Positions 12,001-24,150 of a DNA stretch of 64,000 bases are shown here, one piece after another. Every line of letters starts with the position of its first letter. The stretch's first letter is position 1. Both the position numbers and the translations under genes were made by a program. Where the stretch lies: contig JAPQWV010000005.1 of NCBI GenBank assembly GCA_027422505.1, forward strand, positions 8,995,501 through 9,059,500, written 5' to 3'. Source of the DNA: Craterostigma plantagineum (Eukaryota > Streptophyta > Magnoliopsida > Lamiales > Linderniaceae). Under the pieces are notes generated by a model that saw nothing but the letters and a program-made list of their open reading frames with translations, was not told the origin of the DNA and did not search any database.

Positions 12001-14859
12001 GCACTACGCTGATAATGAGGGGTTATTATCATGCCCTTGAAATGTTTATGTTAATTGATTTTCTATTTATTTATATAGGAGGAACTTGAAAAGGAAGGAT
12101 TATGGGACTTTGATCGCTTGAGCCGACCATACATCAGGCAACCAATGTTAGAGGTTCCAAGCTTCTTTTAGTACAACAACTTCATCAACTTTTTCCCAAA
12201 ATGAAATTCATTTTTTGTTTATTTCAATATATTTTTATTAAATCCCATTCGTTAATCTGTGTCAGGAAAAGCTTGGAGCCTCTTGGCCCATAATTGCTGC
12301 CAATTTCCTGGACGAAGTTCAAAAGGGGCATTACGAGGTAATCCTACAAATGTGTATCAATTAGCAGTTTCAAATGTTTGACAATTTGTTATTGATCAAT
12401 AATAGTTCAAGGAGGACTGTAATACCGAAAAGAAAATAGCGTCCAAGCTGAAATCGTGCCTAGAAAGATCCTTACTTTTGGAGAACGAAGATAAACTGAG
12501 GCGCAACCTTTTCGATCTCATCCAGGCTAGTAAACAAACATTTAGAACTTTCATTTAAGCAATAAGAGTTTTAAAACATTTCAGAATCAACTTACCTCTT
12601 TTTGCAGAACGTAGTCCTCATCAGAGATGCAGAAGATTCTCGTAAATTCTATCCGCGCTTCAACCTCGAAGACACTTCGAGCTTTACTGATTTAGACGAG
12701 CACAGCAAAAACATCCTAAAAAGGCTTTATTACGACTATTATTTTCAGAGGCAAGAGAATTTGTGGCGCCAGAACGCACTTAAGACGCTGCCCGTCCTAT
12801 TGAACTCTTCGGACATGCTTGCTTGTGGTGAAGATCTCGGCCTAATCCCTTCTTGCGTTCACCCCGTAAGACCTCTCTTGCTTTTTCTTACCTCTTTAAC
12901 AGGGTTAATTATTTTTTCGGTCCTGTAGATTAGGGAGGTGGCAATACAGACATAGAATTTAGGGGGTGGTATTAGACGGACACTAACTTTTAAAACGCTG
13001 GAATCCTAGATTTTGTCCCTGAATTGCTTAATTTTGAAAGCTATTGTAATGTCACCTCATAAATGTGCTAAAACCATAGATTATATGTCGGAACCCTAGA
13101 ATTGGGCGAAATTTGGGGTTTCCGACTTATAATGTTTCCTAAATTTCGTAATCTTAAAAGTTATCGTCCGTATAATGCTACCCCCCAAGTTCGTTGCCCT
13201 ATAATGCAACCCCTCTAAATTGCAAGAATGGAGATGTTTAACCCTTTAAATATCTAACTATTCATATAATATTTACGGTAATTCTATGTATAGGTGATGC
13301 AAGAACTGGGCTTGATCGGTTTGCGTATCCAACGCATGCCCAACGAACCCGGCCTCGAATTCGGGATTCCTTCACAATACAGTTATATGACAGTAAGCAC
13401 CTTCGGCGAGTTTCAAAAAAATTTTCCAGAAAGAGGAAAAGTTACAATCTTTCCGTTGTTTTAGGTATGTGCACCGTCGTGCCATGACTGCTCGACACTA
13501 CGAGCTTGGTGGGAAGAAGATGAAGAGAGAAGGCGCAGATTCTTCAAAGCCGTGGTTGGCTCTGACGCCTTACCGCCCGACACTTGCACGCCCGAAATTG
13601 CATACTTTGTCTTGCGCCAGCACGTCGAGTCGCCGTCGATGTGGGCTATATTTCCACTTCAGGTACTTAAATTTTTTTATTTTTTATTTTTGCAGCGAAT
13701 GTTAAGCTCAAGCAAAATTGTACATAAAAAGAGAATCTGATTTCACATGAGCCTATCACTCAATGCTTGCCTTGGGATGGGAGGCTTACCTCCCACTAGG
13801 GTTGCAAACGAATCAAATCGAGTCGAATACAACAATATATATTATTCATATTCGAATGACAATCGAATACGAATATTCGAATATTTAATCGAATCATAAA
13901 ATCGATTCTTATTTGAATTCGAAAATTTTCTCAAATATTCGAATCGAATATCGATTATTTATATACAAAGCAATCTTTTATTTTCTTTTTAGAAGTTATA
14001 AACAATATTATATTTCAAATATATATTAAATTATAATAAATTATATTTAAACATATATTTAATTATAATATGTTTTATTAAATTATCATATATTATATTT
14101 AAATATATATTGAATTAGTCTATATTTCATATTAAATTATTCGAATCGAATTATTCGATAAATATTTGAATCGAATATTATGATATTTCATTTGTATTCA
14201 AATATTATTCGAATAAGAAAAACTATTTTTATTCGTATTCGTATTTGAAAAATTCAAATTCGAATTTTGAATCGAATCGCTTTGCAACCCTACCTCCCAA
14301 TGTGGTTTGCAGACTATTACAGCGGGCTAGGTTGCCCATTCTGGTGGGGGTCTCGACTTTACTAGAAGAAAGACGATATGAAAGAGAAAAAAATTTAACA
14401 GTTTGTTTTGTGTTATATGGCAGGATTTGCTTGCTCTGAAAGAAGAGTACACCACTCGACCAGCTAAGGAAGAGACGATCAACGATCCGACCAACCCTAA
14501 GCACTATTGGCGTTATCGTATGTTCTTTATTTCTTATGCACCTTTTTTCTAACCCTATAGGACATTTTTCCTGAAAACTCGATCGAATTCTACTTCTCAT
14601 CGTTCCTTTTTGTTCGATGTTGACAACTAACTTAGGAGCGCATGTGACAATGGAGTCTTTGCTCGAGGATACAGAGCTCACGTCGGCCATTAAAGATCTA
14701 GTCCGTGGAAGCGGAAGATCGTGGCCTAATTCTTCTAAAGAAAATTCGAAAACCAATCAGATGAAGAAACATTTGGTCAAAAGCGGCGAGGAGTTGGAAG
14801 CTTCAATCGGCAGTTCGGCGAATGGAGCCGCTCGAAAAGAAGCAGTGGCCGCCGTATGA
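9076..14859 (+). CDS. DPE2: 4-alpha-glucanotransferase DPE2 (disproportionating enzyme 2)
   Basis: This cytosolic enzyme of night-time starch breakdown moves one glucosyl unit of maltose to a heteroglycan and frees glucose. Exons: 9076-9429, 9516-9633, 9740-9783, 9874-10001, 10106-10232, 10339-10535, 10646-10724, 10795-10833, 10923-11042, 11137-11239, 11319-11402, 11501-11743, 11830-11955, 12079-12153, 12266-12337, 12406-12525, 12608-12865, 13294-13392, 13465-13662, 14424-14517, 14636-14859. Two CBM20 starch-binding domains fill residues 1-260 and a GH77 domain follows. Expected catalytic residues are present: Asp556 (AYRIDHILGFF), Glu751 (ACGEDLG) and Asp803 (SCHDCSTLR). About 966 residues match the usual ~955. 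Exon 10 ends one base out of phase with exon 11 (five A's at 11234-11238 where four would fit), so this allele is frameshifted or the base is an error. MITEs sit in introns 17 and 19. Confidence 0.93.
10002..10105 (+). other. U12-type AT-AC intron in DPE2
   Basis: The intron begins ATATCCTTT, the consensus 5' splice site of minor-spliceosome AT-AC introns. It carries the U12 branch motif TCCTTAAC at 10088-10095 and ends AC at 10105, about a dozen bases later. Splicing there joins ...DDFPL-S to YRYCKYD in frame, at the expected length for DPE2. No GT donor near this point gives an in-frame join. Confidence 0.88.
12526..12607 (+). other. GC-AG intron in DPE2
   Basis: Exon 16 ends ATCCAG and the intron begins GCTAGT; the acceptor is TTTTTGCAG. 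The join gives ...DLIQ-NVVLIRD, in frame and as expected for the family. The nearby GT four bases later would break the frame, so the minor GC donor is the better reading. Confidence 0.75.
12928..13221. mobile_element. MITE-like inverted-repeat element in DPE2 intron 17
   Basis: The two arms of this ~294-bp segment are imperfect inverted copies over about 70 bp. Both contain an AG-rich start, a GGGGG block and then TATTA(G/T)ACGGAC followed by TAACTTTTAA. No clean TSD or transposase is seen, so the superfamily is not assigned. It accounts for most of an otherwise short intron. Confidence 0.6.
13797..14292. mobile_element. hAT-type MITE, copy 2, in DPE2 intron 19
   Basis: This copy has the same TAGGGTTGCAAACGAATC...TTTGCAACCCTA termini as the copy at 2248-2794. 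The 8-bp TSD is CCTCCCAC/CCTCCCAA (13789-13796 and 14293-14300), with one mismatch. The arms carry the same ATTCGAATA-type palindromes around an AT-rich centre. It lies wholly within the intron between exons 19 and 20, so the coding frame is untouched. Confidence 0.88.
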
Positions 14860-15265
14860 TATGTGTTCCGACTATGTTTAATTTCCTTCTTAAATAATAA
14901 ACCCGTTGACGACGGTCACATAATAATCGGTTGTATGTTTATATTTGTCGCTTTACTGTCCAAAAAGACAATTAGTTGATTCCTTGACTTTTCGATGTTT
15001 GTGTGGATTTGGAAGGTGGCATACCATGAGGATGTCTGCTGGCTTGAACGTAGTCAAAGGATGAAATCGTGATTAGAGGTGTTTGTAAGGTTTGAAAAAC
15101 TGCAACTAAACCGGCTAACGGTTTCGTTAATCGTGCTCAACGGTTTTGGAAACTGTAGTCGGACCGTTATAATGGTCCGGTTACAATTATCCATATTCTT
15201 AACCGTAAAATGAAGGCTGATATTACTGTCTTCATATAACAATTAGATCTATGATTTTGTAGATA
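14860..15265 (+). other. DPE2 3' region and decayed hAT-like remnant
   Basis: An AATAAA signal stands about 35 bases after the DPE2 stop (near 14895), a plausible polyadenylation signal. From about 15072, TTAGAGGTGTTTG followed by AACCGGCTAACGG text looks like one end of a hAT-type MITE, but no opposite end or TSD was found. No gene is seen. Confidence 0.4.
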
Positions 15266-15660
15266 GTTTTTTTATGGAGAGATGTCCCATGCATTAACAA
15301 AAAGAACCGGCTAGGTCCACCGCGTACGCCGAAGTAAGACAACACAACGCTTCGCGAAAGGACACTGAAAGAGTAAGTGCGCCGTCGTCTCAACACAGTT
15401 CAGATCGCTACGAATCCACTCAGCCGTGCCGGCCTTCTGGGCCACCCAAGTCTTATCACGTGTAGCAAGGGGATCTCTGATGGCTAACCACATGATGAAC
15501 TCAAAATGTGGCACTTTAAGAGCGCCCCCAATAAAGCTACCCAAGTTACCTGTCGATGTTGGGTACGCAAAGCAGCCCTAGCCGACATCGTAGAGAACTT
15601 TCCGGTGTCCGAGCCCAGCCAACAGATTCTATCTCGTTCCATAGGATGCACAAGAGGGAG
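15266..15660 (-). mobile_element. LINE (L1-type) 3' part, left half of a split element
   Basis: On the minus strand the sequence encodes the C-terminal zinc-binding region that follows L1-type reverse transcriptases in plants. FIMWLAIRDPLATRD and VETTAHLLFQCPFAKRC are recognisable. A T-rich run near 15265 may be the remnant of the poly(A) tail. The reading continues at 24884-25475 once the Copia element at 15666-24878 is removed. Frames are broken, so the element is dead. Confidence 0.85.
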
Positions 15661-17645
15661 GCTAGCGTTGGAACTATTTTATTGCTTTCAATTGATATAG
15701 TTGTCTTAGTCTTGCTATGTAAATAAGTAGTCTAGGGCTTAATTGTATTTAGTCATATTACAGGGCAACTTATGTAAATATACCACGATGGATGGTATAT
15801 ATATAAGTGAACTCCTTAGAAATTAAAGAGTGCGTTGTAGCAAGGAATCATAATCGAATAGAAGAATTGGAATTTTAGAGAGAGAAAATTCGCTACCTTG
15901 CTTGTTCTCAAAGTAACTTCTCTCCCAAGCTATCTTTGTAAGCAAATCTCAAGCTCTAATTTCGATTTTCTTAGATTTGCTATTCCGTTCTTCGTAGATT
16001 CGATCTAGGTTGGATATCCGGGGTCCTAACAACTGGTATCATAGAAGAATTGTTGTGGACCGCGTAAAATGAGGTTTTGAAGCGGCGGTTGGTGTAGCTG
16101 TTCTTCCCTCGTGACTTCTCTGGCACGAGTTCTTCATCCTCCTTCGATCGTTTCCGTCAAGCCTAACACCCAAAACTCAAAAACACGTCAGAAGGGGGCC
16201 GGGGTTGGTGCTGGCATAGCCCATAGCTGAGCGTGTTAGGATTTGGATTGAATTATGAATTTTTTAAACTGTTTTTTTTCCTAATTTTCGCGCTACTGTT
16301 CTTCGATAGAATTAGGACTGATTCTTCAAAATTTGATATAATTTGCTGTTTTTAGGCTTCGATCGATTCGTTTATACATGTCTTAGCGGAATTTTGATTA
16401 ATCGAAACATGATTTTTAGTGTTGAAGATTTGAGCTAATTTGTTCTTCAAACTGTTCTTCAAAATTTCGGTCTGACTCTTCATGATTCGACTAGTTTTGC
16501 TGTTTTTGTTGATCGATTGTGTGTTTCTCTTTGATATGAGCTTATTTCTGATCGATCGAACCATTGTTTCTGCGAATTTTTGAAGATTGAGTGAAATCTT
16601 TTCTTTGCATTGTTCTTCAATTTTCTTAAAATCGACTGATTTTGCTTTGATTGTTCTAAATCGAGTGTTTGTTCTTGTTAAGTGCATGATTTCGATCAAT
16701 AACCCGGAGTGAATTCGAACAATTTTGTGGTTGGATCTTCAAGTCTTCGTTTTTCTTCGCTTGCGGCTTTCACTTCTCTGTTCGTCGCATTCATCACCAA
16801 AAATCTCTGTCGTCGCAAATTTTTTTTGATCGAAATACTTCTTCGACCGCATAGCCGTCACAAGCCAGTTTTCGATTGAAATACTTCTTTGACCGCACAG
16901 CCTGTTCTTCACGATATAAAAAATAAATAAATCGGGTCAACGCGAGAAACATCGGTCAACGCTCGCAAAATCCATTCGAGAAAGGTTTACGATCGAAAAA
17001 TCGTCTGAAATTTTTTTCGATCGTGAAAGCCAGCTTCATCTTCTTCGCGTCTACCTATAATACACATATACTTACACATATACACATATTTCTTCGGTCA
17101 GAAATATTATTTTAGTCCCTCTAGATACATTTTGGTCCCAAATAGTTTTCAATTCAGTCCTGAAAGTCTACAATTCTTTTGCGGTCAACGTAATCAGCCA
17201 ACGAAAACTAGTTTTACGATTGCAAAACTTTCACGATCGTAAATCTATACGTAACTGTTTGAAATTCAAAACTATTTTGTAAAAATAGTACCTCATCGAA
17301 AAACATAACAATCGAAAACAGTGCTCCACATTTTCACTCGAAGGACTTCTGTTCCAAAATAATTTTCGGTCGAGAATAGTGCCTTATATTGTCACTAGAA
17401 AAACTTAATAAAAAAAATCGAAAACAGTAACCTTCAAACGGCACATTATAGAAAAAGCTTTTGGTATATACTATTGAATTTTAAATCAAATCTTATAAAC
17501 CAAAACCTTTTCGAAACTGAAATTTTAAAAGCCAAATATTTTAATCAGTATTAAAAAAAATTCAAATCCATAAAACACGTCAAAGATCAAAATATCCAAA
17601 CAGAATTTAACCAAAAAAAATTAGTTAAAATTAAATAATAACAAA

Positions 17646-18740
17646 ATGGACACCTACTCGATTACTCGATCCGACGACTCTAGCTCCGACACTGGTGAAG
17701 CGCTGAAGAAGCTTGGGCGTCAATTACGGTTAATTGAGAAGGTGTTACATAAGAAGTCCACAAAGACCAAGTCAAGTTCAAAGAAGCAAAAGACTACAAA
17801 CTCCGAACAAAAGACGCACTTGGCTTTGATGGCATACCACGAAAATGAATCTAATACAACTTCTAAGAAGGCAGTGATCCCCAACTCTACATTATTTGAC
17901 ATGTTAGAATCCTTACAAACTATGTACGCTAACATGAAAAATGAGCGGAAAACTACAAGAGAGTTAGATGACAAATTAACTAAGTCCCACGAGAAAATAG
18001 CTAGTCTCGAATTAGAGCATAGAAGCTCTAATGCGAAAATAAATGAACTAACTAAGAGCTTGAAAATTAGTGAGACTAAGACGCCACAGTTAGAGACGCA
18101 TAGCTCAAAAATTAAAGAATTAGAAGGCTAGAAAATAACTACAATTGTTTGGTGAGGAACCTCGACGGGAAAGCTAGCCTCAATTGTAGATTAACAAATG
18201 CCAACGCTAAGATCACTAGTCTAGAATCTAAATTAGAAATATCAAACGCTAAGATTAGTGAACTAACCAAGAGTTTAAATGCCTGTGAAATCGAAAAGAG
18301 CACAGCTCAAAATAACTATGCTTTCTTAGGTGAAGAACGCAAGAAGCTCTATTCTAAGATTAAAAATTTAGAAAATCTTCTTGCGACTTCTAAAACTGAG
18401 GAATCAAAATCTCGTCATTCTAAAAATTATTCTTCCGTTGATATACCTCCTATTATTAAAGAAAAATAGCGGATTTAACTTCTACATTAGAAATGGAATG
18501 AAAGAATTTTGAAGCGGAAAAGAATGCGCTTTTATTGGAGATATCTAATCTCAAAGCTTCCTCGATTGAAAAAGATATTTCAAAACCTCGTCCCAATTCG
18601 GCTTTAAAAGAAAAATAGTTTAACGAGGACAAGACGCATTTAAAGCAGGTTAAGAAAGAAAAAGAGCCATTGAGCACCAATAATTCAAATTTTCTTACAC
18701 TTAAAGCCGTTAGTTCTACTTGTTCGTTAAAGCCTATCAA
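17646..18740 (+). pseudogene. Gag-like coiled-coil protein of the SIRE-type element, broken
   Basis: The first frame (17646-18131, 161 residues) opens MDTYSITRSDDSSSDTGEA and passes into a lysine/serine-rich stretch. Heptad-like repeats such as SHEKIASLELEHRSSNAKIN follow. The same type of text (ITSLESKLEISNAKISELTK) continues after a stop in the next frames to about 18470 and beyond. Long coiled-coil gag proteins are usual in SIRE/Maximus Copia elements. Stops and frame changes mean no full protein is made. No intact CCHC knuckle was seen. Confidence 0.65.
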
Positions 18741-19199
18741 TTTTAGAAGTACAAATTTTGAAAGTGGCTCTTCTTCTAAAAAGAAAATTAATCATTCTTT
18801 TAAAAATCGTGATCAAGGAAATGCTTACTATTCTTATAATGATATTAATAATTCTCAAATGCATTTTCCTTCTTCTCATTATGTGAAAAATGTGCATTCT
18901 CCACGTAGGAAATACGACACTTCTACTTTACATGCTTATCATTCTATTTGTTCGTACAAGAAGTATCCAGTCAAAGTTCGTTCCGAAAAACATTTATTAC
19001 GGCTAGGTAATGAGAAGATCTTTAAAAAATACACATTCTAGGAGCACGTTTTCAAAAGCTGAATTTTCTTATCCATGTCAAATCATGCAAGATTCCTAAG
19101 TTAGATATCAAGTCACATAGTCCAAATCAAAAGTGGATTACTAAGACTACATCATCGACCGACTTAGAATCACACTCTAATTTTACACGATTTGCGCCT

Positions 19200-19410
19200 A
19201 ACTCATAATGTACCCACACAACAATGGGTACCAAAATCCCGATAGTTTTGCAGATTTCCCTCATGTATGGTACTCCGATGATAGTTGCTCCACATACATG
19301 GTCAATGGCGAGCGACAGAGCAACTACAACAATTCCCTACCTAAGCGACAAACTCGGTGACGAAATTCCTTACTCTTTTCTTTTAAGTGCTAAATTTTTA
19401 GGATGAGTTG
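19200..19410 (+). pseudogene. Remnant of Copia protease active-site region
   Basis: In shifting frames, CAATGGGTACC gives a QWVPKS motif and the following text gives WYSDDSCSTYMVNG. This resembles the WYLDSGCSRHMTG context of the Copia aspartic protease, with the catalytic DSG changed to DDS. It stands where gag meets pol in Copia elements and marks the start of the deleted pol. The match is short and partly inferred. Confidence 0.45.
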
Positions 19411-20336
19411 CTATTAATTTTTTAGGGATTCCAATTTGGTATATTATGCATCTGAGCTGAAATGTTAAATGCCAAATGTTTTAAAAAAGTCTATCATGCA
19501 TTTTTCCGCATTTAGTTCTATTAAAATAAACATATAAAAAAATACATGCATTTTTACTTAATTTTTTTTCTTTCTTTGTTTTCATATCATGTTCATATTT
19601 TTTTCTTTAAAAAAACAACAAAAAAAATATATAGAAAAAAAACAACAACAAAAAATATAGAAAAAAACAATAAGAAAAAAACAATAAAAAAACCGCAATA
19701 TAACCAAAAAAAAACAAAATATATATAATAATAACAACAATAAAAAAACACGCAAAGTTTTTCTTTTTATGCATTGTTTTGAAAAACAAAATTAAACAAA
19801 AACCAAAACAACGAAAAAAATTGGGGAATGACAATCGCTCAATCTACTTTAATTCGCTCACAAAAATATTTCCTGATATATGATTGATTTTTTTCCTTAA
19901 TTGTCTCGTCACATTCCTTTGTCTAAAGTGAATAGTATGCTCCACTAGACACAAAGGCACATCATATATGTGAGATTTTGAGCCTTATTATTTTTTTGAT
20001 TTATGAGCGAGTCACACATCGAATGCTTGTCTTGACTTGCGTTTTTCTTGGCCTCGTACTCGTTTTGCGTTAGATCGTCTCTAAAATGATTAGGAAACTT
20101 AGGAAATTCCCCACTTCGCCACATTTTGAAAAATAATGCTCCTTGAATTATTCCTTTAGTCATCCATTTTGTGCCTTCTCCAAATATCCTTTCTTTCATT
20201 GAAACCCTTCAAGCCTTCAACCTTATTCCATAAGTTTCGGGGGTTGCTCAAATGAGAAAAGGAGGGGGAGAAAAGGCAATGAACGAAAAAGAAGATGAAG
20301 ACAAAAAGAGGTGGAAAACGCACACGAGGAATGCTC

Positions 20337-22703
20337 TGTTAGGGAGTGTGCCCTCGGAATGCCATACGAGGACTAGGAATAGTATAGGACGCACAATGAT
20401 GTATAGGTCGATAGACAGTTTTATTGTATATATTGTCAAAATAAAGTAGGGAATATTATTTTCATTATAATAAAGGCATTATTATTTATTTATCGAATTT
20501 AAAGTCTGCTTGGCATCTGGCGGTGCGAAAATAACACCCGAATGTTTGAGTTGGACGTCTGATTCTCGTGGAGACGAGGGAGGAGACACCGGACGGTCCT
20601 TAATCTCAGCATTAAATAAAAAGTCCGTAAGTCTAAGGATTCTAGGTGGGTGACTAGATATCCGAATATGACCTATCCATTGAGAGGTTGTGGGTCGTGA
20701 TGGAGACATTGGTGATCGGAGAGATCGCGTATTCGGACATTCGGCTCGTATTCGACTCGATCACATGACTAGGATGTTGTCAATGATTGAACGAATGACT
20801 ATAACAGCCTCAGACTGATAGGGTCATTGACGGATTTGCTTTCGTGATTTCAGTTTGTCGCTAGTTGGTTAGGCTCGCAAGTGTTCGGAAATGGAACACG
20901 GGCCAGCGGCGAAACGCAACTGACTTTACGGAGGTGATTGCCGGGCTTTAACTGCTATCGGGATTCTTTACCTATATTCGTATAGGTTAACGTCTTATGA
21001 CGTAATTGGAGAACGACGATTGTAAAGCCTTCGGCCGAAGCTTGGAAAGCTCGCTCGTATTAGATACGTAGCGGAGTTTAAATAATCGGTTGGGTCTCAA
21101 TTATAACATAGTGTTCGGTTAGTGAGTTTGACATTTACATGGCTCTCACCTAACGGGGACGCAAGTGAAAGGCGTAAGAGTTATTTAAATGTATACACTA
21201 TAGTCGGTTCGCCCGAATTTCGATTAGATCAAAATTCGTTCTCAACTGGGATCTGTCCGGTACCGCGGGGTAGGCTAGGCGAGTACCGGGACTCGTGGAT
21301 TCCTCCCATGCCAGTTGAGACGAACCTAGAGAGTCGCGCTTAAAAATGGTAATGAACTTGAACGAAAACGGCAGGCTTTTCTCTAGAACCTAAGGAATGG
21401 GATTCATTGGAGTAGTGGCAAAGTTGACACGAGGTGTCGATGATTTAGTTAAATTTCGAGACGGTCATGGAAATAATTAGGATTTAAGAATGTCTTAAGT
21501 GATTAATTAATTAACTAAATGAGGGTCAATTGTAAATAAATAATTAGATTGGATTCAATTATTTTATTACTTAAAATTGATGGACTAAATTAAGAATTTA
21601 AAAACCTCGGGAGCCAAATTGGAATTGCTTGAAATTTTGCATGGTCTTAGACAGGTGGAGAATTCCATGGCTTGCCACATAGCTTGAGGTGGCAAGTGAC
21701 TCACTTTGAAGGTGCATGACAAGTGTTATAGAAATATTATAAACAAACCTTAGTGGAATTTTACTACAAATGAGAGCATGCAAAAATGAGAACAGAGATA
21801 TCCAACGTGAGGGGTTTCTAAGCCTAAGTACTTGGTACTTTACTCTCAACAAATATCTAGATAAAAAGAAAGAAGATAACGTGGTTGAGGTTTTGAAAAT
21901 TCTTAAGCTATGTAATTCTAGCCACGGGATCGTTCGACGAAGCCCGACGCCCGAACCGAGCTGCGTCTAGCCATCGGGAGCAGTCTCGGAGGTTCGATCA
22001 AGGACATACCAGCGTGAAAATCTTGCCCGAAGGCCCCAGGAATCAGACGAGGGACTGCGACGCTCATCCGAGGTGTAATCACGTACGCCGAAGGTATATT
22101 TCGAACCCTACTGATTTGTTTTTACGAAAAATACCAAAACGACATCGGAATGATTCGAAAGATCCCTCGTTGCGATCGTCGAGAAGTAGATACAATCTGG
22201 AAAATTTGGTATTGGTTGGAAATCATTTCGGTTGTCAAACTGTCGAAAGACGGCAACTGTCGCTTTAGTCGAATTGATAATTTCGAACCACTGATTTGAT
22301 TTTGCGAAAAATATCAAACAACATCGGAATGATTCGAAAGACCCCTCGTCGCGATCGTTGGGAAGTATAGAATCATTCTGGAAAATTGGTATCAATCGGA
22401 AATCGTTTCGGTTGCCAAATAGTCGAAAAGCTGTCGGCTGCCGCTTTGTTCGAACTAGTTTGGAACGAAATTATTAATTCGAATAAATTTGTATTAAATT
22501 CGATTTGGGAAATTCGAATTAGACGTGGTCTCCTGAGGCTTAGGGCAGTATCTTGGACCCTCGGGAGAAGCCGAAGGGCGCTAGGTCGAATTTAGATGTT
22601 GAAAATCGAAAATTCGGACGCCGCTCGGTTCAAAACGCGCTTCCGCTATCGCCACGTTGCGCTGTTCGGGGGCCGGCGTCGATTAATCGGGCCCACCCCA
22701 ACA
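20337..22703. mobile_element. Solo LTR of 2.4 kb nested in the SIRE-type element
   Basis: The segment begins TGTTAGGGAGTGTGCC, ends CCCCAACA, and is flanked by a perfect 5-bp TSD TGCTC (20332-20336 and 22704-22708). No second copy or internal region is present, so it is a solo LTR left by recombination between two LTRs. It is richer in GC than the host element. An internal segment of about 170 bp is repeated near 22105-22260 and 22285-22440. The length suggests a gypsy (Tekay-like) parent, but no coding part remains to prove it. Confidence 0.85.
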
Positions 22704-22794
22704 TGCTCAACGCACAATAAACAGTCCGAAAGAACCTGCCTTCCCAATTATTGAAATCTTCTAGAAATTGTAAGAAGAGGGCATGAATCTTGCT

Positions 22795-23070
22795 GTGAAC
22801 TTCTCCTTCGATAATCTCGTATACTCGTCAGAACGGCTGGAAGAGGAGCACTACGAAGTGAATTTCTCCAACGATAATCTGGTCTTATATCGAGACAACG
22901 AGAAGAGGAGCACGGCCTTGGGTTCGAATTCCATAGCTGTGAGCTTCTCCAACGATAATCTTTGAAACCTTCTTAGGGATTAAAAGAAGAGGAGCACGGT
23001 ATCGGCCCCAGAACGAAAAAGAAGAACTTCTCCTTAGATAATCTCTCAGCCTCGTATAGAGAAGAGGAGC
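22795..23070 (+). repeat. Four degenerate repeats of 60-85 bp
   Basis: The motif (A)CTTCTCC-N-CGATAATCT recurs at about 22800, 22862, 22943 and 23027, each followed by AAGAGGAGC-type text. The first three units read in one frame as NFSFDNL / NFSNDNL / SFSNDNL. It lies in the 3' internal region of the SIRE-type element and may be a decayed coding repeat or a plain tandem array. Confidence 0.6.
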
Positions 23071-23977
23071 TTCAGCTTGAGCAAGTGTGGAAAATTACAA
23101 AGAAATTCAAATGATAAAAAATGTGAAGAATCAAAAGCAAAAGAAGCAAAAGCGCTCTTGGAATGGAAGAAGACTAAAGCTCACTAATTCCAAATTTATC
23201 CTTCCCTTCTAAGTCAGAGCCAAAGCAAAAATTCCCTCAAAGTTCCTATGATTCAAAATCGACGGACTTTCGCTCGGTGAGTTGATTAAATGCGCATTGA
23301 TAACAGGTTAATTGATATAACTTTGAATGTGTTGACATGAGTGATATATCAAGTATAAAATCCCATAAAAAAATAAATAATTGAGCGCTATGAGCGACCC
23401 TAGTGAGAGTTGTCGAAATGGGTCATACTATGATCTTAGGACTTTAGACTGATGACATGATTTGACGGCAAATTATTTGTCTATGTGTCATGTGAAATTT
23501 TTTGCGTGATATTGATCAAAGTGGCATAATCTAACCCCAAAATAATAAAAAGAAAATAATAATAAAGAAATAATAATAATAATAATAATAAATATAATAA
23601 AAATAATATTAATAAAAATCTTAAAGTATTTATTTTTCTTTGCATTATTTTTTTACATATTTTCATGCATTTTTTTTGTACTTGCATTTTCTTTCGCATG
23701 TAAAATTTTGCACATTTTCAAATGCATTTGCACATGCTTTGGCACGGAATTGTTTAAAAGCGAAATATTACTTGCTTATATGCTTACTCAAATTCTTTAA
23801 TGCATGCTTCGGGGTTCATGCATATATGCTGAAATGATTATATGCTTCTACTCGTTGTGTCATATGTGTTAAATTCTCATATACATATCTTGGTGAATAT
23901 TTACTTTGCAAAATTGTTAAACACTATATGCGCATTTTTTGACGTTTAGTCAAGATTCTTAGTGTGCGAAAACATGA

Positions 23978-24150
23978 ATTAAGGGGGAGAATGAAAAATT
24001 ACTCTATTATTTTGAAAGTACTCCGCTATATGTTTCCGCTGAGCATGATTAAGGGGGAGAATGAAAAACTACTCTAGTATTTTGAATTACTCCGTTATAT
24101 GTTTCCGCTGAGCATGAATTGGGGGGAGTAATATGCACTTAAGGGGGATT
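23978..24150 (+). repeat. Duplicated polypurine-tract segment
   Basis: AAGGGGGAGAATGAAAAA(T/C)TACTCT is followed by text through TTTCCGCTGAGCATGA. The block occurs twice in tandem, about 70 bp apart, and a third AAGGGGGAT follows near 24139. The tract used by the 3' LTR is at 24511-24520. Extended or repeated polypurine tracts are reported for SIRE/Maximus elements, which supports the lineage call. Confidence 0.6.

Noticed and set aside
15506..15700. Plus-strand frame over the LINE/Copia border
   Set aside because: It is antisense to the LINE zinc-binding region and crosses a transposon junction.
19546..19834. Lys/Thr-rich and Phe-rich frames on both strands
   Set aside because: They are A-rich low-complexity sequence in the retrotransposon interior.
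22783..22965. Small repeat protein (NFSNDNL units) as a functional gene
   Set aside because: The frame covers only three degenerate units inside a dead retrotransposon and ends by a stop within the repeat.
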